Source of the DNA: Bacillus sp. 491mf | GTDB lineage: Bacteria; Bacillota; Bacilli; Bacillales; Bacillaceae_G | Direction of reading: 5' to 3' | DNA length: 46,437 bases | Assembly: GCF_900112415.1 (NCBI RefSeq) | Contig: NZ_FOLV01000031.1 | Coordinates: 1 to 46,437 of the forward strand | In this document: positions 16,365 to 23,731 of the stretch, one piece after another | Numbering within the stretch: the first letter of the stretch is position 1 | Layout of the letters: each line of letters starts with the position of its first letter | Made by a program: the position numbers and the translations under genes | The notes under the pieces: generated by a model | The model's database searches: none | What the model was told of the DNA's origin: nothing | What the model saw: only the letters and a program-made list of their open reading frames with translations

Positions 16365-16831
16365 CAAATACGTATTTTGAAGTAGTGGATACACCGATTT
16401 CGATTGAAGAAGTAGCGCAGAAAGTTATTCAACGTGAATGCGGGGCTGTGACGACATTCATTGGTACAGTGCGCGAATTTACGAAAGGCCGCCGTACGCT
16501 TTACTTAGAATATGCTGCGTATCGTTCGATGGCTGAAAAGATGCTTGCCAAAATTGGGGAAGAAACGAAAGAAAAATGGCCGGGAACATATGTGGCAATT
16601 TCACATCGCATCGGCACATTGCAAATTTCTGATATTGCGGTAGTTGTTGCTGTAGCGACGCCGCACCGAAAAGCAGCATACGAGGCAAATGAGTACATTA
16701 TGGAGCGCATTAAACAAATCGTTCCTATTTGGAAGAAAGAGTTTTGGGAAGACGGTGAGAACTGGATTGGCGATCAATTAGAGCAAACACCGTATCCAAA
16801 CGGAGAACCAGGAAAGGAGAATGCAAAATGA
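16361..16831 (+). CDS. moaE: Molybdopterin synthase catalytic subunit
   Basis: A 156-residue MoaE, the large subunit of molybdopterin synthase, which moves two sulfurs from MoaD thiocarboxylate to cyclic pyranopterin. Typical segments: CGAVTTFIGTVREFTKGR, LYLEYAAYRSMAEKML, HRIGTLQISDIAVVVAVA-type core, then IVPIWKKEFWEDG with the catalytic lysine region. The ATG at 16361 overlaps the mobB stop by 4 bp, and its own stop overlaps moaD in the same way, so translation of the three genes is coupled. Confidence 0.96.
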   Translation: MTNTYFEVVDTPISIEEVAQKVIQRECGAVTTFIGTVREFTKGRRTLYLEYAAYRSMAEKMLAKIGEETKEKWPGTYVAISHRIGTLQISDIAVVVAVATPHRKAAYEANEYIMERIKQIVPIWKKEFWEDGENWIGDQLEQTPYPNGEPGKENAK

Positions 16832-17061
16832 TTACAGTATTATTATTTGCTCACCTGCAAGAAGAAGCTGGAACACACCAATTACAAATGGATGTCCAAA
16901 ACATTGCAGTAGCAGAGCTGAAGGAGCTTGTAACGAAAGACTACAATGTTTCCCTTTCAGAGCACACAATGGTAGCAATTAATGAAGAATATGCAAATGA
17001 AGACGATATGATTCAAGATGGTGATGTTGTTGCATTGATTCCACCAGTAAGCGGCGGGTGA
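16828..17061 (+). CDS. moaD: Molybdopterin synthase sulfur carrier subunit
   Basis: A 77-residue ubiquitin-like sulfur carrier ending in PPVSGG; the terminal Gly-Gly is adenylated by MoeB and converted to a thiocarboxylate. It pairs with MoaE, whose gene overlaps it by 4 bp, and has a GGAAAGGAG ribosome site within the end of moaE. Length and the acidic C-terminal half are normal. Last gene of the moeA-mobB-moaE-moaD operon; a folded repeat-like element follows. Confidence 0.95.
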   Translation: MITVLLFAHLQEEAGTHQLQMDVQNIAVAELKELVTKDYNVSLSEHTMVAINEEYANEDDMIQDGDVVALIPPVSGG

Positions 17062-17066
17062 TTCTT

Positions 17067-17249
17067 TCCTGCCTAATCATGATAAAGTGAAACTTCCATC
17101 AGTGGGGGCTTTATCCCCCATTGATGGAAAGCTCTCACCAATCGGGCACATGCCAGCAGTTATCCTTCACCTATCTTCTTCGCTTCACTCAATCTTGAGG
17201 TGGAGGATTATTGCCCGCGAATAGCGGGAAAGAGCGTGATTAGGCAGGA
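17067..17249 (+). repeat. Structured 183-nt element between moaD and narK (possible leader RNA or mobile intergenic repeat)
   Basis: A 13-bp perfect inverted repeat, TCCTGCCTAATCA (17067-17079) and TGATTAGGCAGGA (17237-17249), closes the element. Inside are a 15-bp hairpin with a G-T pair (17094-17108 with 17115-17129), an 11-bp stem (17162-17172 with 17198-17208), and a region TGCCCG (17212-17217) that can pair either with CGGGCA (17143-17148) or, within CCCGC (17214-17218), with GCGGG (17224-17228). These two pairings exclude each other. Parts of the sequence recur at 2969-2989 and 18538-18560, which favours a B. cereus-group intergenic repeat (bcr type), but it lies in the narK leader and could control it. 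Confidence 0.6.
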
Positions 17250-17299
17250 GGGAAGCAATAGAAAATGTGAAATATTGAACAAAATAGGGGGAGAGACTG

Positions 17300-18469
17300 A
17301 TGAAAAATCCGAATTTTCAGTTAGGGTTACAAACTTCAAATCTTATACTTGGCTTTATGGTATGGGTGATTTTATCTTCTTTAATGCCATTTATTAAAGC
17401 AGACATTACGTTAACAGCAGGACAGATTTCTCTTGTCACAGCAGTACCAGTTATTTTAGGTTCTATTCTTCGCATTCCAATTGGTTATTGGACCAATCGT
17501 TACGGAGCAAGAAAATTATTCTTTATTAGTTTTATTATTCTATTATTCCCGGTCTTTTATATTAGTATGGCAACATCGATGCTAGATTTAATTATTGGCG
17601 GTTTATTTGCTGGGGTTGGCGGAGCTGTATTCTCTGTAGGGGTAACATCTCTTCTGAAATACTATCCGAAAGAAAAGCATGGATTTGTAAACGGAATATA
17701 CGGAATAGGAAATATAGGGACAGCGGTTACATCCTTTCTCGCACCAGTACTTGCAACTTCATTTGGCTGGAGAACAACGGTACAAATGTACTTAATCTTA
17801 CTCGCTACATTTGCATTAGCAAACTTCCTGTTAGGAGATCGCAACGAGAAAAAGGTAAATACATCATTAACGGAACAAATTAAAGGTGTATATAAAAATG
17901 AAAAACTTTGGTTCTTATGTATTTTCTATTTCTTAACATTCGGTTCGTTCGTCGCATTTACAGTTTATTTACCGAACTTCCTTGTATCTCACTTTGGTTT
18001 AGCGAAAGTAGATGCTGGATTACGTACAGCCGGTTTTATCGCTTTAGCAACAATCATGCGTCCGATTGGGGGCTGGCTCGGCGACAAATTTAATCCATTT
18101 AAAATTTTAATCTTTGTCTTTACCGGTTTAACATTAGCAGGAATTATTTTATCATTCATGCCACAGATGAATGTATACACATTTGGTTGTTTATTAGTTG
18201 CTTTTTGCGCTGGTACTGGAAATGGAACAATCTTTAAACTTGTACCAATGTATTTCTCCAAGCAAGCTGGTATTGTAAATGGTCTTGTATCAGCACTTGG
18301 CGGACTTGGCGGTTTCTTCCCGCCATTAATCTTAACACTATTATTCCAACTAACAGGTCATTATGCAATTGGGTTTATGGCGTTATCAGAAGTAGCGCTT
18401 GCTTGTTTAGTTATTACTGTTTGGATGTATAGTCAAGAGAAGTTAGTTGCGATGTTACAACATAGATAG
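17300..18469 (+). CDS. narK: Nitrate/nitrite transporter of the major facilitator superfamily
   Basis: A 389-residue, 12-span MFS protein of the NarK/NNP family that brings in nitrate and exports nitrite for the NarGHI enzyme. Both nitrate-signature regions are visible: GLFAGVGGAVFSVGVTS (about residue 97) and AGTGNGTIFKLVPMYFSKQAG (about residue 305), along with RIPIGYWTNRYGARK in the first half. It has a good ribosome site (AGGGGGAG) 6 nt before the ATG and its own terminator. No properly placed Fnr box is visible in its short upstream region, so it may be read from moaD or from a start inside the folded element. Confidence 0.95.
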   Translation: MKNPNFQLGLQTSNLILGFMVWVILSSLMPFIKADITLTAGQISLVTAVPVILGSILRIPIGYWTNRYGARKLFFISFIILLFPVFYISMATSMLDLIIGGLFAGVGGAVFSVGVTSLLKYYPKEKHGFVNGIYGIGNIGTAVTSFLAPVLATSFGWRTTVQMYLILLATFALANFLLGDRNEKKVNTSLTEQIKGVYKNEKLWFLCIFYFLTFGSFVAFTVYLPNFLVSHFGLAKVDAGLRTAGFIALATIMRPIGGWLGDKFNPFKILIFVFTGLTLAGIILSFMPQMNVYTFGCLLVAFCAGTGNGTIFKLVPMYFSKQAGIVNGLVSALGGLGGFFPPLILTLLFQLTGHYAIGFMALSEVALACLVITVWMYSQEKLVAMLQHR

Positions 18470-18477
18470 TAGAAGAG

Positions 18478-18517
18478 GGTGTCTCCAAGTTGCGATTTTG
18501 GAGACACCTTTTTTTAT
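18478..18517 (+). terminator. Terminator after narK
   Basis: GGTGTCTCCAA (18478-18488) pairs perfectly with TTGGAGACACC (18498-18508), followed by a T run interrupted by one A. Confidence 0.95.
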
Positions 18518-18523
18518 TTTTTA

Positions 18524-18565
18524 GGAGAGATTGTTCATGGAAGGCTCTCACCAATCGGGCTCTCC
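18524..18565. repeat. Partial copy of the element found before narK
   Basis: 18538-18560 matches 17127-17147 almost exactly (GCTCTCACCAATCGGGC is shared). The local fold differs: GGAGAG-ATTG (18524-18533) faces CAAT (18552-18555) and CTCTCC (18560-18565). Looks like a truncated repeat left beside the narK terminator. Confidence 0.55.
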
Positions 18566-18665
18566 TTTCCAAAAAGCAGCAGGATACATGTGAGAGGAAT
18601 TATCTCGATAGTATAAGCATACTAGTTTATAGAGTTTATCTTTATGCATAAGGGGAATGAAGAGA

Positions 18666-19004
18666 ATGAACAGGGTAGGAAAAAATGATTTTGTTTCTGG
18701 TTTTGTGCCACATCATAACCATGGGTCAGTGGATTATACATCTGTTGTGGGAGGTCATGTCCATCAGTGTCTAGATATAACATCCCCGCCAATTCAGACA
18801 CAGGAAGGAGGGCATATACATTATACAGAAGGATATGTTTTGTTCGAAGATGGACATACACACTATTACAAGGCGTACTCAGGACCAGCAATTCCAGTTG
18901 GAAATGGGATGCATGTTCATTATTACGATTTTTATACGACGGAAAATAATGGGCATAAACACCAGGTTAAGGGAGTGGATCAGCCCGCCCCAGGTGATAA
19001 ATAA
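18666..19004 (+). CDS. YmaF-family histidine-rich protein
   Basis: A 112-residue soluble protein with repeated histidine clusters spread along it (HHNHG, GGHVHQ, GGHIHY, GHTHYY, GMHVHYY, GHKHQ), each beginning about 17-25 residues after the previous one. This is the layout of the YmaF family, of unknown function; metal binding is a reasonable inference from the HxH pairs. I chose the ATG at 18666 because AGGGG (18651-18655) is 10 nt upstream; an ATG at 18657 would be only 1 nt away from it. There is no signal peptide. CATACTAG at 18619-18626 resembles a sporulation sigma -10 box. It stands alone after the narK terminator. Confidence 0.75.
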   Translation: MNRVGKNDFVSGFVPHHNHGSVDYTSVVGGHVHQCLDITSPPIQTQEGGHIHYTEGYVLFEDGHTHYYKAYSGPAIPVGNGMHVHYYDFYTTENNGHKHQVKGVDQPAPGDK

Positions 19005-19146
19005 ATTAGAATTATTATTTATGTTGGGATGAATAGAAAAAAATAAGATTATTTTTATAGCCAGACTGAACTTTTATTGCTGATATGTTTATATATATCT
19101 ATTCATAAGAATAGAACTAGCATAGTATTTACTGGAGGGATTGAAA

Positions 19147-19986
19147 ATGAATAGGATACATCCTGATACGGGTGTTACATCTGGAGTGTTTGTTGAACGA
19201 TCATTAAATGAAATTCGTTTTTGGTCTAGAATCATGAAAGAGCATTCTTTATTTCTTCGATTGGGGTTTAGATGTGAGGATACGCAACTAATCCAAGAGG
19301 CTAATCAATTTTACCGATTGTTTGAACATATCGAACAAATTGCACATTCCTATACAAATCAAACAGATCCTGAGCAAATAAAAAGGTTTAATTCAGAAGT
19401 ACAACAAGCTGCAACTAATATTTTCGGATTTAAACGAAAAATTCTAGGATTAATTCTCACATGTAAATTGCCAGGGCAAAATAATTTTCCACTGTTAGTT
19501 GATCATACAAGTAGGGAAGCTAATTATTTTAGAAATCGTTTAATTGAATTAAATGAAGGTAAATTGGATGCTCTTCCTGATGCTATTATTAAAGAAAATG
19601 TTTTCTTTTTAAGGATTATGGCAGACCATGCTAAATTTATTGGTCATCTTCTTGATCCATCAGAAAGAAAGCTTGTAGATATGGCCCGGAATTTTAGTAA
19701 TGATTTTGATGAATTGATGTACCAAGCAATTGACTTAGAATCTATGAAACCACAATCTCAAACAGTTCCTCTTTTAGATCAATTTCTGGATCAAAATCGT
19801 GTGTCAGTCACATCTCTTCGGGACTTTAAGAAAACGGCACGTGATTTAATTGAGCAATGTAAAATAAAGAGTATCATTCACCCACTATTAGCAGACCATG
19901 TTTTCCGTGAAGCTGATAGATTCCTTGAAATAATTGATATGTTTGATGCTCATCTTACAAGCGCTAAATCACAATCTAGAATGTAA
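19147..19986 (+). CDS. DUF2935 protein with two related helical domains
   Basis: A 279-residue all-helical soluble protein. Two halves repeat the same pattern: an N-terminal RSLNEIRFWSRIMKEHSLFLR and a later RIMADHAKFIGHLLDPSER, with conserved HTSREANYFRNRL and ADHVFREADRFLE motifs rich in Asp, His and Glu. This fits DUF2935, a Bacillus/Clostridium family of unknown function that looks like a ferritin-like four-helix bundle and may bind metal. The ATG at 19147 is 7 nt after GGAGGG; an in-frame TTG at 19141 is too close. A remnant of another copy of its C-terminal motif follows directly. Confidence 0.8.
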   Translation: MNRIHPDTGVTSGVFVERSLNEIRFWSRIMKEHSLFLRLGFRCEDTQLIQEANQFYRLFEHIEQIAHSYTNQTDPEQIKRFNSEVQQAATNIFGFKRKILGLILTCKLPGQNNFPLLVDHTSREANYFRNRLIELNEGKLDALPDAIIKENVFFLRIMADHAKFIGHLLDPSERKLVDMARNFSNDFDELMYQAIDLESMKPQSQTVPLLDQFLDQNRVSVTSLRDFKKTARDLIEQCKIKSIIHPLLADHVFREADRFLEIIDMFDAHLTSAKSQSRM

Positions 19987-20078
19987 TGAATCCTTTACTA
20001 GCGGATCATGTTTTAAGAAAAGCGAATCATTTCTTCTTTATGATTCACGTTTTAGAACAGCGATTAAAACAAAAATAA
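19986..20078 (+). pseudogene. Fossil of a second DUF2935 gene (C-terminal end)
   Basis: The frame reads MNPLLADHVLRKANHFFFMI then HVLEQRLKQK and stops. It matches the last domain of the gene just before it (IHPLLADHVFREADRFLEII...FDAHL), so it is the tail of a tandem duplicate whose body was deleted. The ATG overlaps the previous stop (TAATGA), so it might still be translated as a 30-residue peptide by coupling. Confidence 0.7.
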
Positions 20079-20174
20079 ATGGAACAATCTGGACAGTAAT
20101 CATATAGCTAAGATCTCTAGTTGTAATATGGATATTGAATCATACTCTACAAACCTTTATTATGAATATATTGG

Positions 20175-20261
20175 ATGTTATGTATTATTTTAGGGTTTTT
20201 ATTTTTTGACATATCAATCGCAGGATTTACGCTGGCTTTTATGTCAATTGTATATACATAG
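20175..20261 (+). other. Short hydrophobic reading frame, possibly a membrane-gene remnant
   Basis: Twenty-eight codons reading MLCIILGFLFFDISIAGFTL then AFMSIVYT. It would form one membrane helix. There is no ribosome site, and it sits between the DUF2935 fossil and a small membrane gene, so a decayed gene end is more likely than an active peptide. Confidence 0.25.
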
Positions 20262-20276
20262 TAAAGGTGGATTTTC

Positions 20277-20480
20277 ATGTTCTTTCAGAAATATAAAGGC
20301 TCAATTCTTGCAATAGCTGGTGCTGTTATTTACATGGTTACAACACTTTATTTTAAAGATTTGGAGTATGTATATAGAGTGTGTATCAAAATATCAGCAG
20401 GAATCATGATAATTATTGGAGGCATTATAATTGAGGAATCAAATCGCTTCTATAAAAAGCAGAGAGATAACAATGTATGA
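20277..20480 (+). CDS. Small two-span membrane protein of unknown function
   Basis: A 67-residue protein with two predicted membrane helices (about residues 9-27 and 38-54), a short loop KDLEYVYR and a basic C-terminus. AAAGGTGG 7 nt before the ATG is a good ribosome site, which is why I accept it despite its length. I do not recognise a family. It converges with the LPXTG gene on its right. Confidence 0.6.
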   Translation: MFFQKYKGSILAIAGAVIYMVTTLYFKDLEYVYRVCIKISAGIMIIIGGIIIEESNRFYKKQRDNNV

Positions 20481-20557
20481 TTGTTTAGAATGATACATGC
20501 AAAGTAGAGTGCCTGCCGAGTATAAGCTTGGAGGCGCTTTGTTTTTATAAGATAAAA

Positions 20558-20607
20558 AGAAATCAAATTTATCCTCATAAAAGGATTCAATCTGATTTCT
20601 TTTTTTA
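20558..20607. terminator. Bidirectional terminator between the small membrane gene and the LPXTG gene
   Basis: AGAAATCA (20558-20565) pairs with TGATTTCT (20593-20600); T run to the right and an A run to the left give uridine tails on both strands. A weaker hairpin with AGTGCCT / AGGCGCT (20509-20537 region) precedes it for the rightward gene. Confidence 0.65.
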
Positions 20608-20613
20608 TTTCTG

Positions 20614-22296
20614 TTATTCCCCTTCTCGCTGTGCCTTTCTTCGCAAGAACCAAGCTCCAAGGAGTGCAAGAGCTCCAGCGATTCCAGTTGTTTCAACAGC
20701 AGAACCTGTTTTTGGAAGTGACTGGGATTCTGTTGATTTGTTAACTTGACCTGTTCCATTTGTGTTACTGTTATTAGAACTGTTATTGTCACCGTTAGAA
20801 TTTCCATTGTTACCGTTATTAGAATTGTTATTGCCACTGTTGGAATTTCCGTTATTACCATTATTCCCATTTCCATTGTTTGTATTATCTGTTTGTGAGA
20901 ATACTAGTTTTGTTGCTTCACTTTCTAACCATTTATCAGTCTTTTTGTATCGAATGAGGGCTTTTTTGCCTTCTTCAACTGAAAGGTGTCCATCAATCAC
21001 AAAGTTATTCCATGTTTTCCCTTCATCAAGAGAGTATTCCATATGCCCAGATACACCTAAAATCTTCTTGTTTTTCATATCAGCAAGGACAACTGGTGCA
21101 TCTGGACGATCACTGTGAGCTGAGAATTGATAATCAAAAAAATAACCAAAAGCCTCTTGCCCATTATCAGGCTTAAAATTTTGTTGTAACAATTCAAGAT
21201 GCTTTTTCGCAAATGGTCCATTTTTTAAATCAAATTTATTTTCTTCGATATTTAAATAAAAAAGTTTGGATGTGTTTAAATTAGGCAAATCAGTCAGTTT
21301 ATTTTTATTTAATTGTACATTGCGAAGTATTGCGTTTGGATTGAATTGTATAGAAGAAAGTGCATTTTCTTCTGCAAAGAGATCGTGCAATGCGACATGA
21401 TTTTCTAAGTTTAAATTTGTTAGGTTGTTGTTAGATACATCGAGTATTTCTAGTTTCGATTCTTTTGGTAAACGTAATTCTTTTATGCCATTATGTACAG
21501 CTGACAGAGCAGTTAATTTCGTTTGGTTAGATACATCTAATACAGCAATTTGATTGTTTTCTAAACCCAATGATTGTAGATCTTTATTTTCAGATAATGA
21601 AAGTGCGTTGAGCCCTAAGTTGCTTATAGCTAAGTGCTTCAGTTTCTTATTGTTTGATAGATCAATAGAAAGAGCAGATTTGGTTAATGCCTTGTTTACT
21701 TTATTATTTGCATACAAATTGAGATTTTCTAAATTTGGTAATAAGTGAAATCCTTGTAAGGAAGTGAATGTCCCCTCATTCGCAATTTCAAGCGTTGTTA
21801 CTAGCTTTAATTCTTCTTCTGTTACTTTATCATTAGGTGTTTTTCCAAGCTCACTAGCAACTGCGCTGGCGATGGTTGCGTCAGGGAACATTTCTGCGAT
21901 TGTTTGTTTTACTGGCGCTTGTGCTTGTTGGTTTGCTTCCTCTGTTAATTTTTCTTCTTTTGTAGGTGCTGTTTGCTGAGGTGTTGGTTTATTTTCTTGA
22001 GAAGGTGGAGCGGTTGTTTTGCTTTGTTCTTGTACAGGTTTCGTTTGTTCAGTTGGCTTTTGCTCTTGTACAGGTTTTGTTTGTTCAATTGATTGTTGTT
22101 GTTCGGACTTTGATTCTTGCTTTTGCGCAGTTTCAGAAGCATTCGTTTGTTTTGATTCAAGTTCTTTTTGATTTACAGTTTCTTTTTTTTCTTCTGAAAT
22201 GACAGTCTTCGTTTCGTTCGTTTGAGCAAACGTACTCATAGGTTGCAGTAATAAAGATGTAGCTGCGACTGCTGGTAAAGCGTATTTTTTCTTCAC
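20614..22296 (-). CDS. LPXTG-anchored leucine-rich-repeat (internalin-like) surface protein
   Basis: A 560-residue cell-wall protein. In order: signal peptide (cleavage near residue 24 in MSTFAQ), a Gln/Lys/Thr/Pro-rich spacer (about 26-125) with repeated EQTKPVQEQ, a cap-like FPDATIASAVASELG (internalin-type), about eight leucine-rich repeats of 21-22 residues (about 165-360), an Ig-like or jelly-roll segment, an Asn/Gly/Ser linker, then LPKTG (527-531), a membrane helix and a positive tail for sortase A. It would display a binding surface for host or environmental ligands. The GTG start follows AGAGGTGG. The repeats are short and the cell-surface ligand cannot be told. Confidence 0.9.
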   Translation of the reverse strand: MKKKYALPAVAATSLLLQPMSTFAQTNETKTVISEEKKETVNQKELESKQTNASETAQKQESKSEQQQSIEQTKPVQEQKPTEQTKPVQEQSKTTAPPSQENKPTPQQTAPTKEEKLTEEANQQAQAPVKQTIAEMFPDATIASAVASELGKTPNDKVTEEELKLVTTLEIANEGTFTSLQGFHLLPNLENLNLYANNKVNKALTKSALSIDLSNNKKLKHLAISNLGLNALSLSENKDLQSLGLENNQIAVLDVSNQTKLTALSAVHNGIKELRLPKESKLEILDVSNNNLTNLNLENHVALHDLFAEENALSSIQFNPNAILRNVQLNKNKLTDLPNLNTSKLFYLNIEENKFDLKNGPFAKKHLELLQQNFKPDNGQEAFGYFFDYQFSAHSDRPDAPVVLADMKNKKILGVSGHMEYSLDEGKTWNNFVIDGHLSVEEGKKALIRYKKTDKWLESEATKLVFSQTDNTNNGNGNNGNNGNSNSGNNNSNNGNNGNSNGDNNSSNNSNTNGTGQVNKSTESQSLPKTGSAVETTGIAGALALLGAWFLRRKAQREGE

Positions 22297-22530
22297 TAGA
22301 AACCACCTCTGGATTTTGAATTTTAAAAAAACATCACAAGAAATTTATACCAAAAATTACAATAATAATCAATAAAATTAAATTTTTTGTAGGTTTTTCT
22401 GCTAATTTTGCTAGATGTATATAAGTCTTTTGTGCTACTTTATCTAACCCTAATGAGTGATTTTAAGAAGTATACAGCCATTTTATAATAGAAGTTGAAA
22501 GTATTCTAAAATGGATGGAGAGGGAATTGT

Positions 22531-22935
22531 ATGGAAAAGTGGGTTCAATTTAGAATCGCAAGACCGACAGATAAATTTGAAGAAGTAATTCGATTTTACG
22601 AAGAAGGATTAGGGTTAAAACGTATAGGTGTGTTTCATAATCATGAAGGTTATGATGGAGTAATGTTTGGATTACCTGGTGTAGAATATCATTTAGAGTT
22701 TACAAGGCATGTAAGCGGAACTCCATGTCCTGCTCCGACAAAAGATAATTTACTTGTATTTTATATACCGGATAAAGTTAAAATTGAAAATGTAAATAAT
22801 AGATTAAATACAATGGGATATTTTGAAGTTGAACCAGAAAATCCTTATTGGAAAGAAAAAGGAACTACAATAGAAGATCCCGATGGATGGAGAATTGTAC
22901 TTATGAATACAGAGGGGTTACGCTCCAATAATTAA
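22531..22935 (+). CDS. VOC-family (glyoxalase/bleomycin-resistance fold) protein, YycE-like
   Basis: A 134-residue vicinal-oxygen-chelate protein. The motif FYEEGLGLKRIG (first half) and DPDGWRIVLMNTEG (second half) mark the two beta-alpha-beta modules. It resembles B. subtilis YycE. The family binds a divalent metal and small substrates, or sequesters them; the substrate here is unknown. Good ATG after GGAGAGGG. Single gene, divergent from the LPXTG gene. Confidence 0.8.
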   Translation: MEKWVQFRIARPTDKFEEVIRFYEEGLGLKRIGVFHNHEGYDGVMFGLPGVEYHLEFTRHVSGTPCPAPTKDNLLVFYIPDKVKIENVNNRLNTMGYFEVEPENPYWKEKGTTIEDPDGWRIVLMNTEGLRSNN

Positions 22936-22991
22936 AGCTATAATCTCACTAATGAAATGAGAATTCTACGGCACGTCCCCTTAATTTTTAT

Positions 22992-23019
22992 TCATAAAAT
23001 AAAAAATCCTTAATACAAT
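22992..23019 (+). promoter_or_regulatory. Candidate SigE promoter for the cse60 pair
   Basis: TCATAAA (22992-22998) and AATACAAT (23012-23019) resemble the mother-cell SigE -35 and -10 elements at about the right distance. B. subtilis cse60 is known to be SigE-dependent, which raises the value of the match. Sequence fit alone is modest. Confidence 0.35.
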
Positions 23020-23056
23020 AAACCAATCCGTTCTTTTTCGAAAGGAGGGGTGGGAG

Positions 23057-23293
23057 ATGAGCCGTACAATTAAAATTGATATTACAGACAAGGTAGTGGC
23101 GAAGTTTAAGACAGATTATTTGGAATTATACTCTAATAAATTTATGATTGGTAAATTTTATGTCTATACTGAAGAGAAGCGATATGTATTAGAAGATGGT
23201 TACTTATATGAAGATGGCAAGTTTTATCGCATCATTGATACACACCGAGATAACAGTCCAGCAGTAGAAGGTTGCGACTTAGGATGGTGTTAA
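23057..23293 (+). CDS. Conserved-looking 78-residue protein paired with cse60
   Basis: I do not recognise this protein. It is acidic to neutral, beta-rich in appearance (repeated YVLEDGYLYEDGKFYRI), has no membrane span, and ends in EGCDLGWC with two cysteines. A very strong ribosome site (AAAGGAGGGGTG) precedes the ATG, and the stop is 1 nt from the GTG of cse60, so the two are co-translated. A role in early mother-cell sporulation is inferred from that pairing. Confidence 0.75.
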   Translation: MSRTIKIDITDKVVAKFKTDYLELYSNKFMIGKFYVYTEEKRYVLEDGYLYEDGKFYRIIDTHRDNSPAVEGCDLGWC

Positions 23294-23294
23294 T

Positions 23295-23477
23295 GTGATT
23301 CGCGTAAAGATCTTTGATGAAAGTCATGAAAAGGATTTAGAAGAGGCAATCAATGTCTTTTTGAAAAAAATGGACGAAGAACAAATTGTAGATATTAAGT
23401 ACCAAGTATCGGTTTCGAACAATGATGAAGAGAGTCAGATTTATTGTTTCTCTGCGATGGTTGTATATCGGTCTTAA
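23295..23477 (+). CDS. cse60: Sporulation protein Cse60
   Basis: A 60-residue acidic protein, full length for the family, with VKIFDESHEKDLEEAIN at the start and QIYCFSAMVVY at the end. These match B. subtilis Cse60, a small SigE-controlled sporulation protein of unknown biochemical role. It starts with GTG 1 nt after the preceding stop, so translation is coupled. A terminator follows immediately. Confidence 0.88.
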   Translation: MIRVKIFDESHEKDLEEAINVFLKKMDEEQIVDIKYQVSVSNNDEESQIYCFSAMVVYRS

Positions 23478-23481
23478 ATAC

Positions 23482-23510
23482 AAAAAGACGGCTTCGTGTC
23501 GTCTTTTTTG
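23482..23510 (+). terminator. Terminator after cse60
   Basis: AAAAAGACG (23482-23490) pairs with CGTCTTTTT (23500-23508), 9-nt loop, with T residues in the right arm and after it. Confidence 0.85.
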
Positions 23511-23535
23511 TATGTAACTAATGATTGGTTTCACT

Positions 23536-23665
23536 TTATCGGCGGAAATCCCTCATATATCGGCGACTTTTCAAATATATCGACCACTTTTAGCGATATA
23601 AAGATTCTTCGACACAATATAAAGACATCTCGGCAAAACTCGACACAATACATCGAAGATACAAT
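23536..23665. repeat. Cluster of short TCGGC/TCGAC motifs in an intergenic region
   Basis: Seven TCG-centred motifs (TATCGGCGG, TATCGGCGAC, TATCGACCAC, TTCGACAC, TCTCGGC, CTCGACAC, ATCGAAGA) lie at 23539, 23560, 23580, 23609, 23630, 23640 and 23653, spaced about 21, 20, 29, 21, 10 and 13 nt with AT-rich spacers. There is no gene here. It resembles an array of degenerate protein-binding sites more than a coding remnant. Confidence 0.4.
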
Positions 23666-23701
23666 CCATCACGAGACGTTTAAATAGGCAGTGTATGAAA
23701 A

Positions 23702-23728
23702 AAAGTGTTGAGAGATTCTCAACACTTT
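23702..23728 (-). terminator. Terminator of the leftward transporter gene
   Basis: AAAGTGTTGAGA (23702-23713) and TCTCAACACTTT (23717-23728) form a perfect 12-bp stem with a 3-nt loop. Read on the minus strand it is followed by a T run. Confidence 0.95.
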
Positions 23729-23731
23729 CTT

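Noticed and set aside
17266-17281. TGTGAAATATTGAACA before narK as an Fnr box
   Set aside because: Only one half site fits, and a class II start would fall inside the narK coding region.
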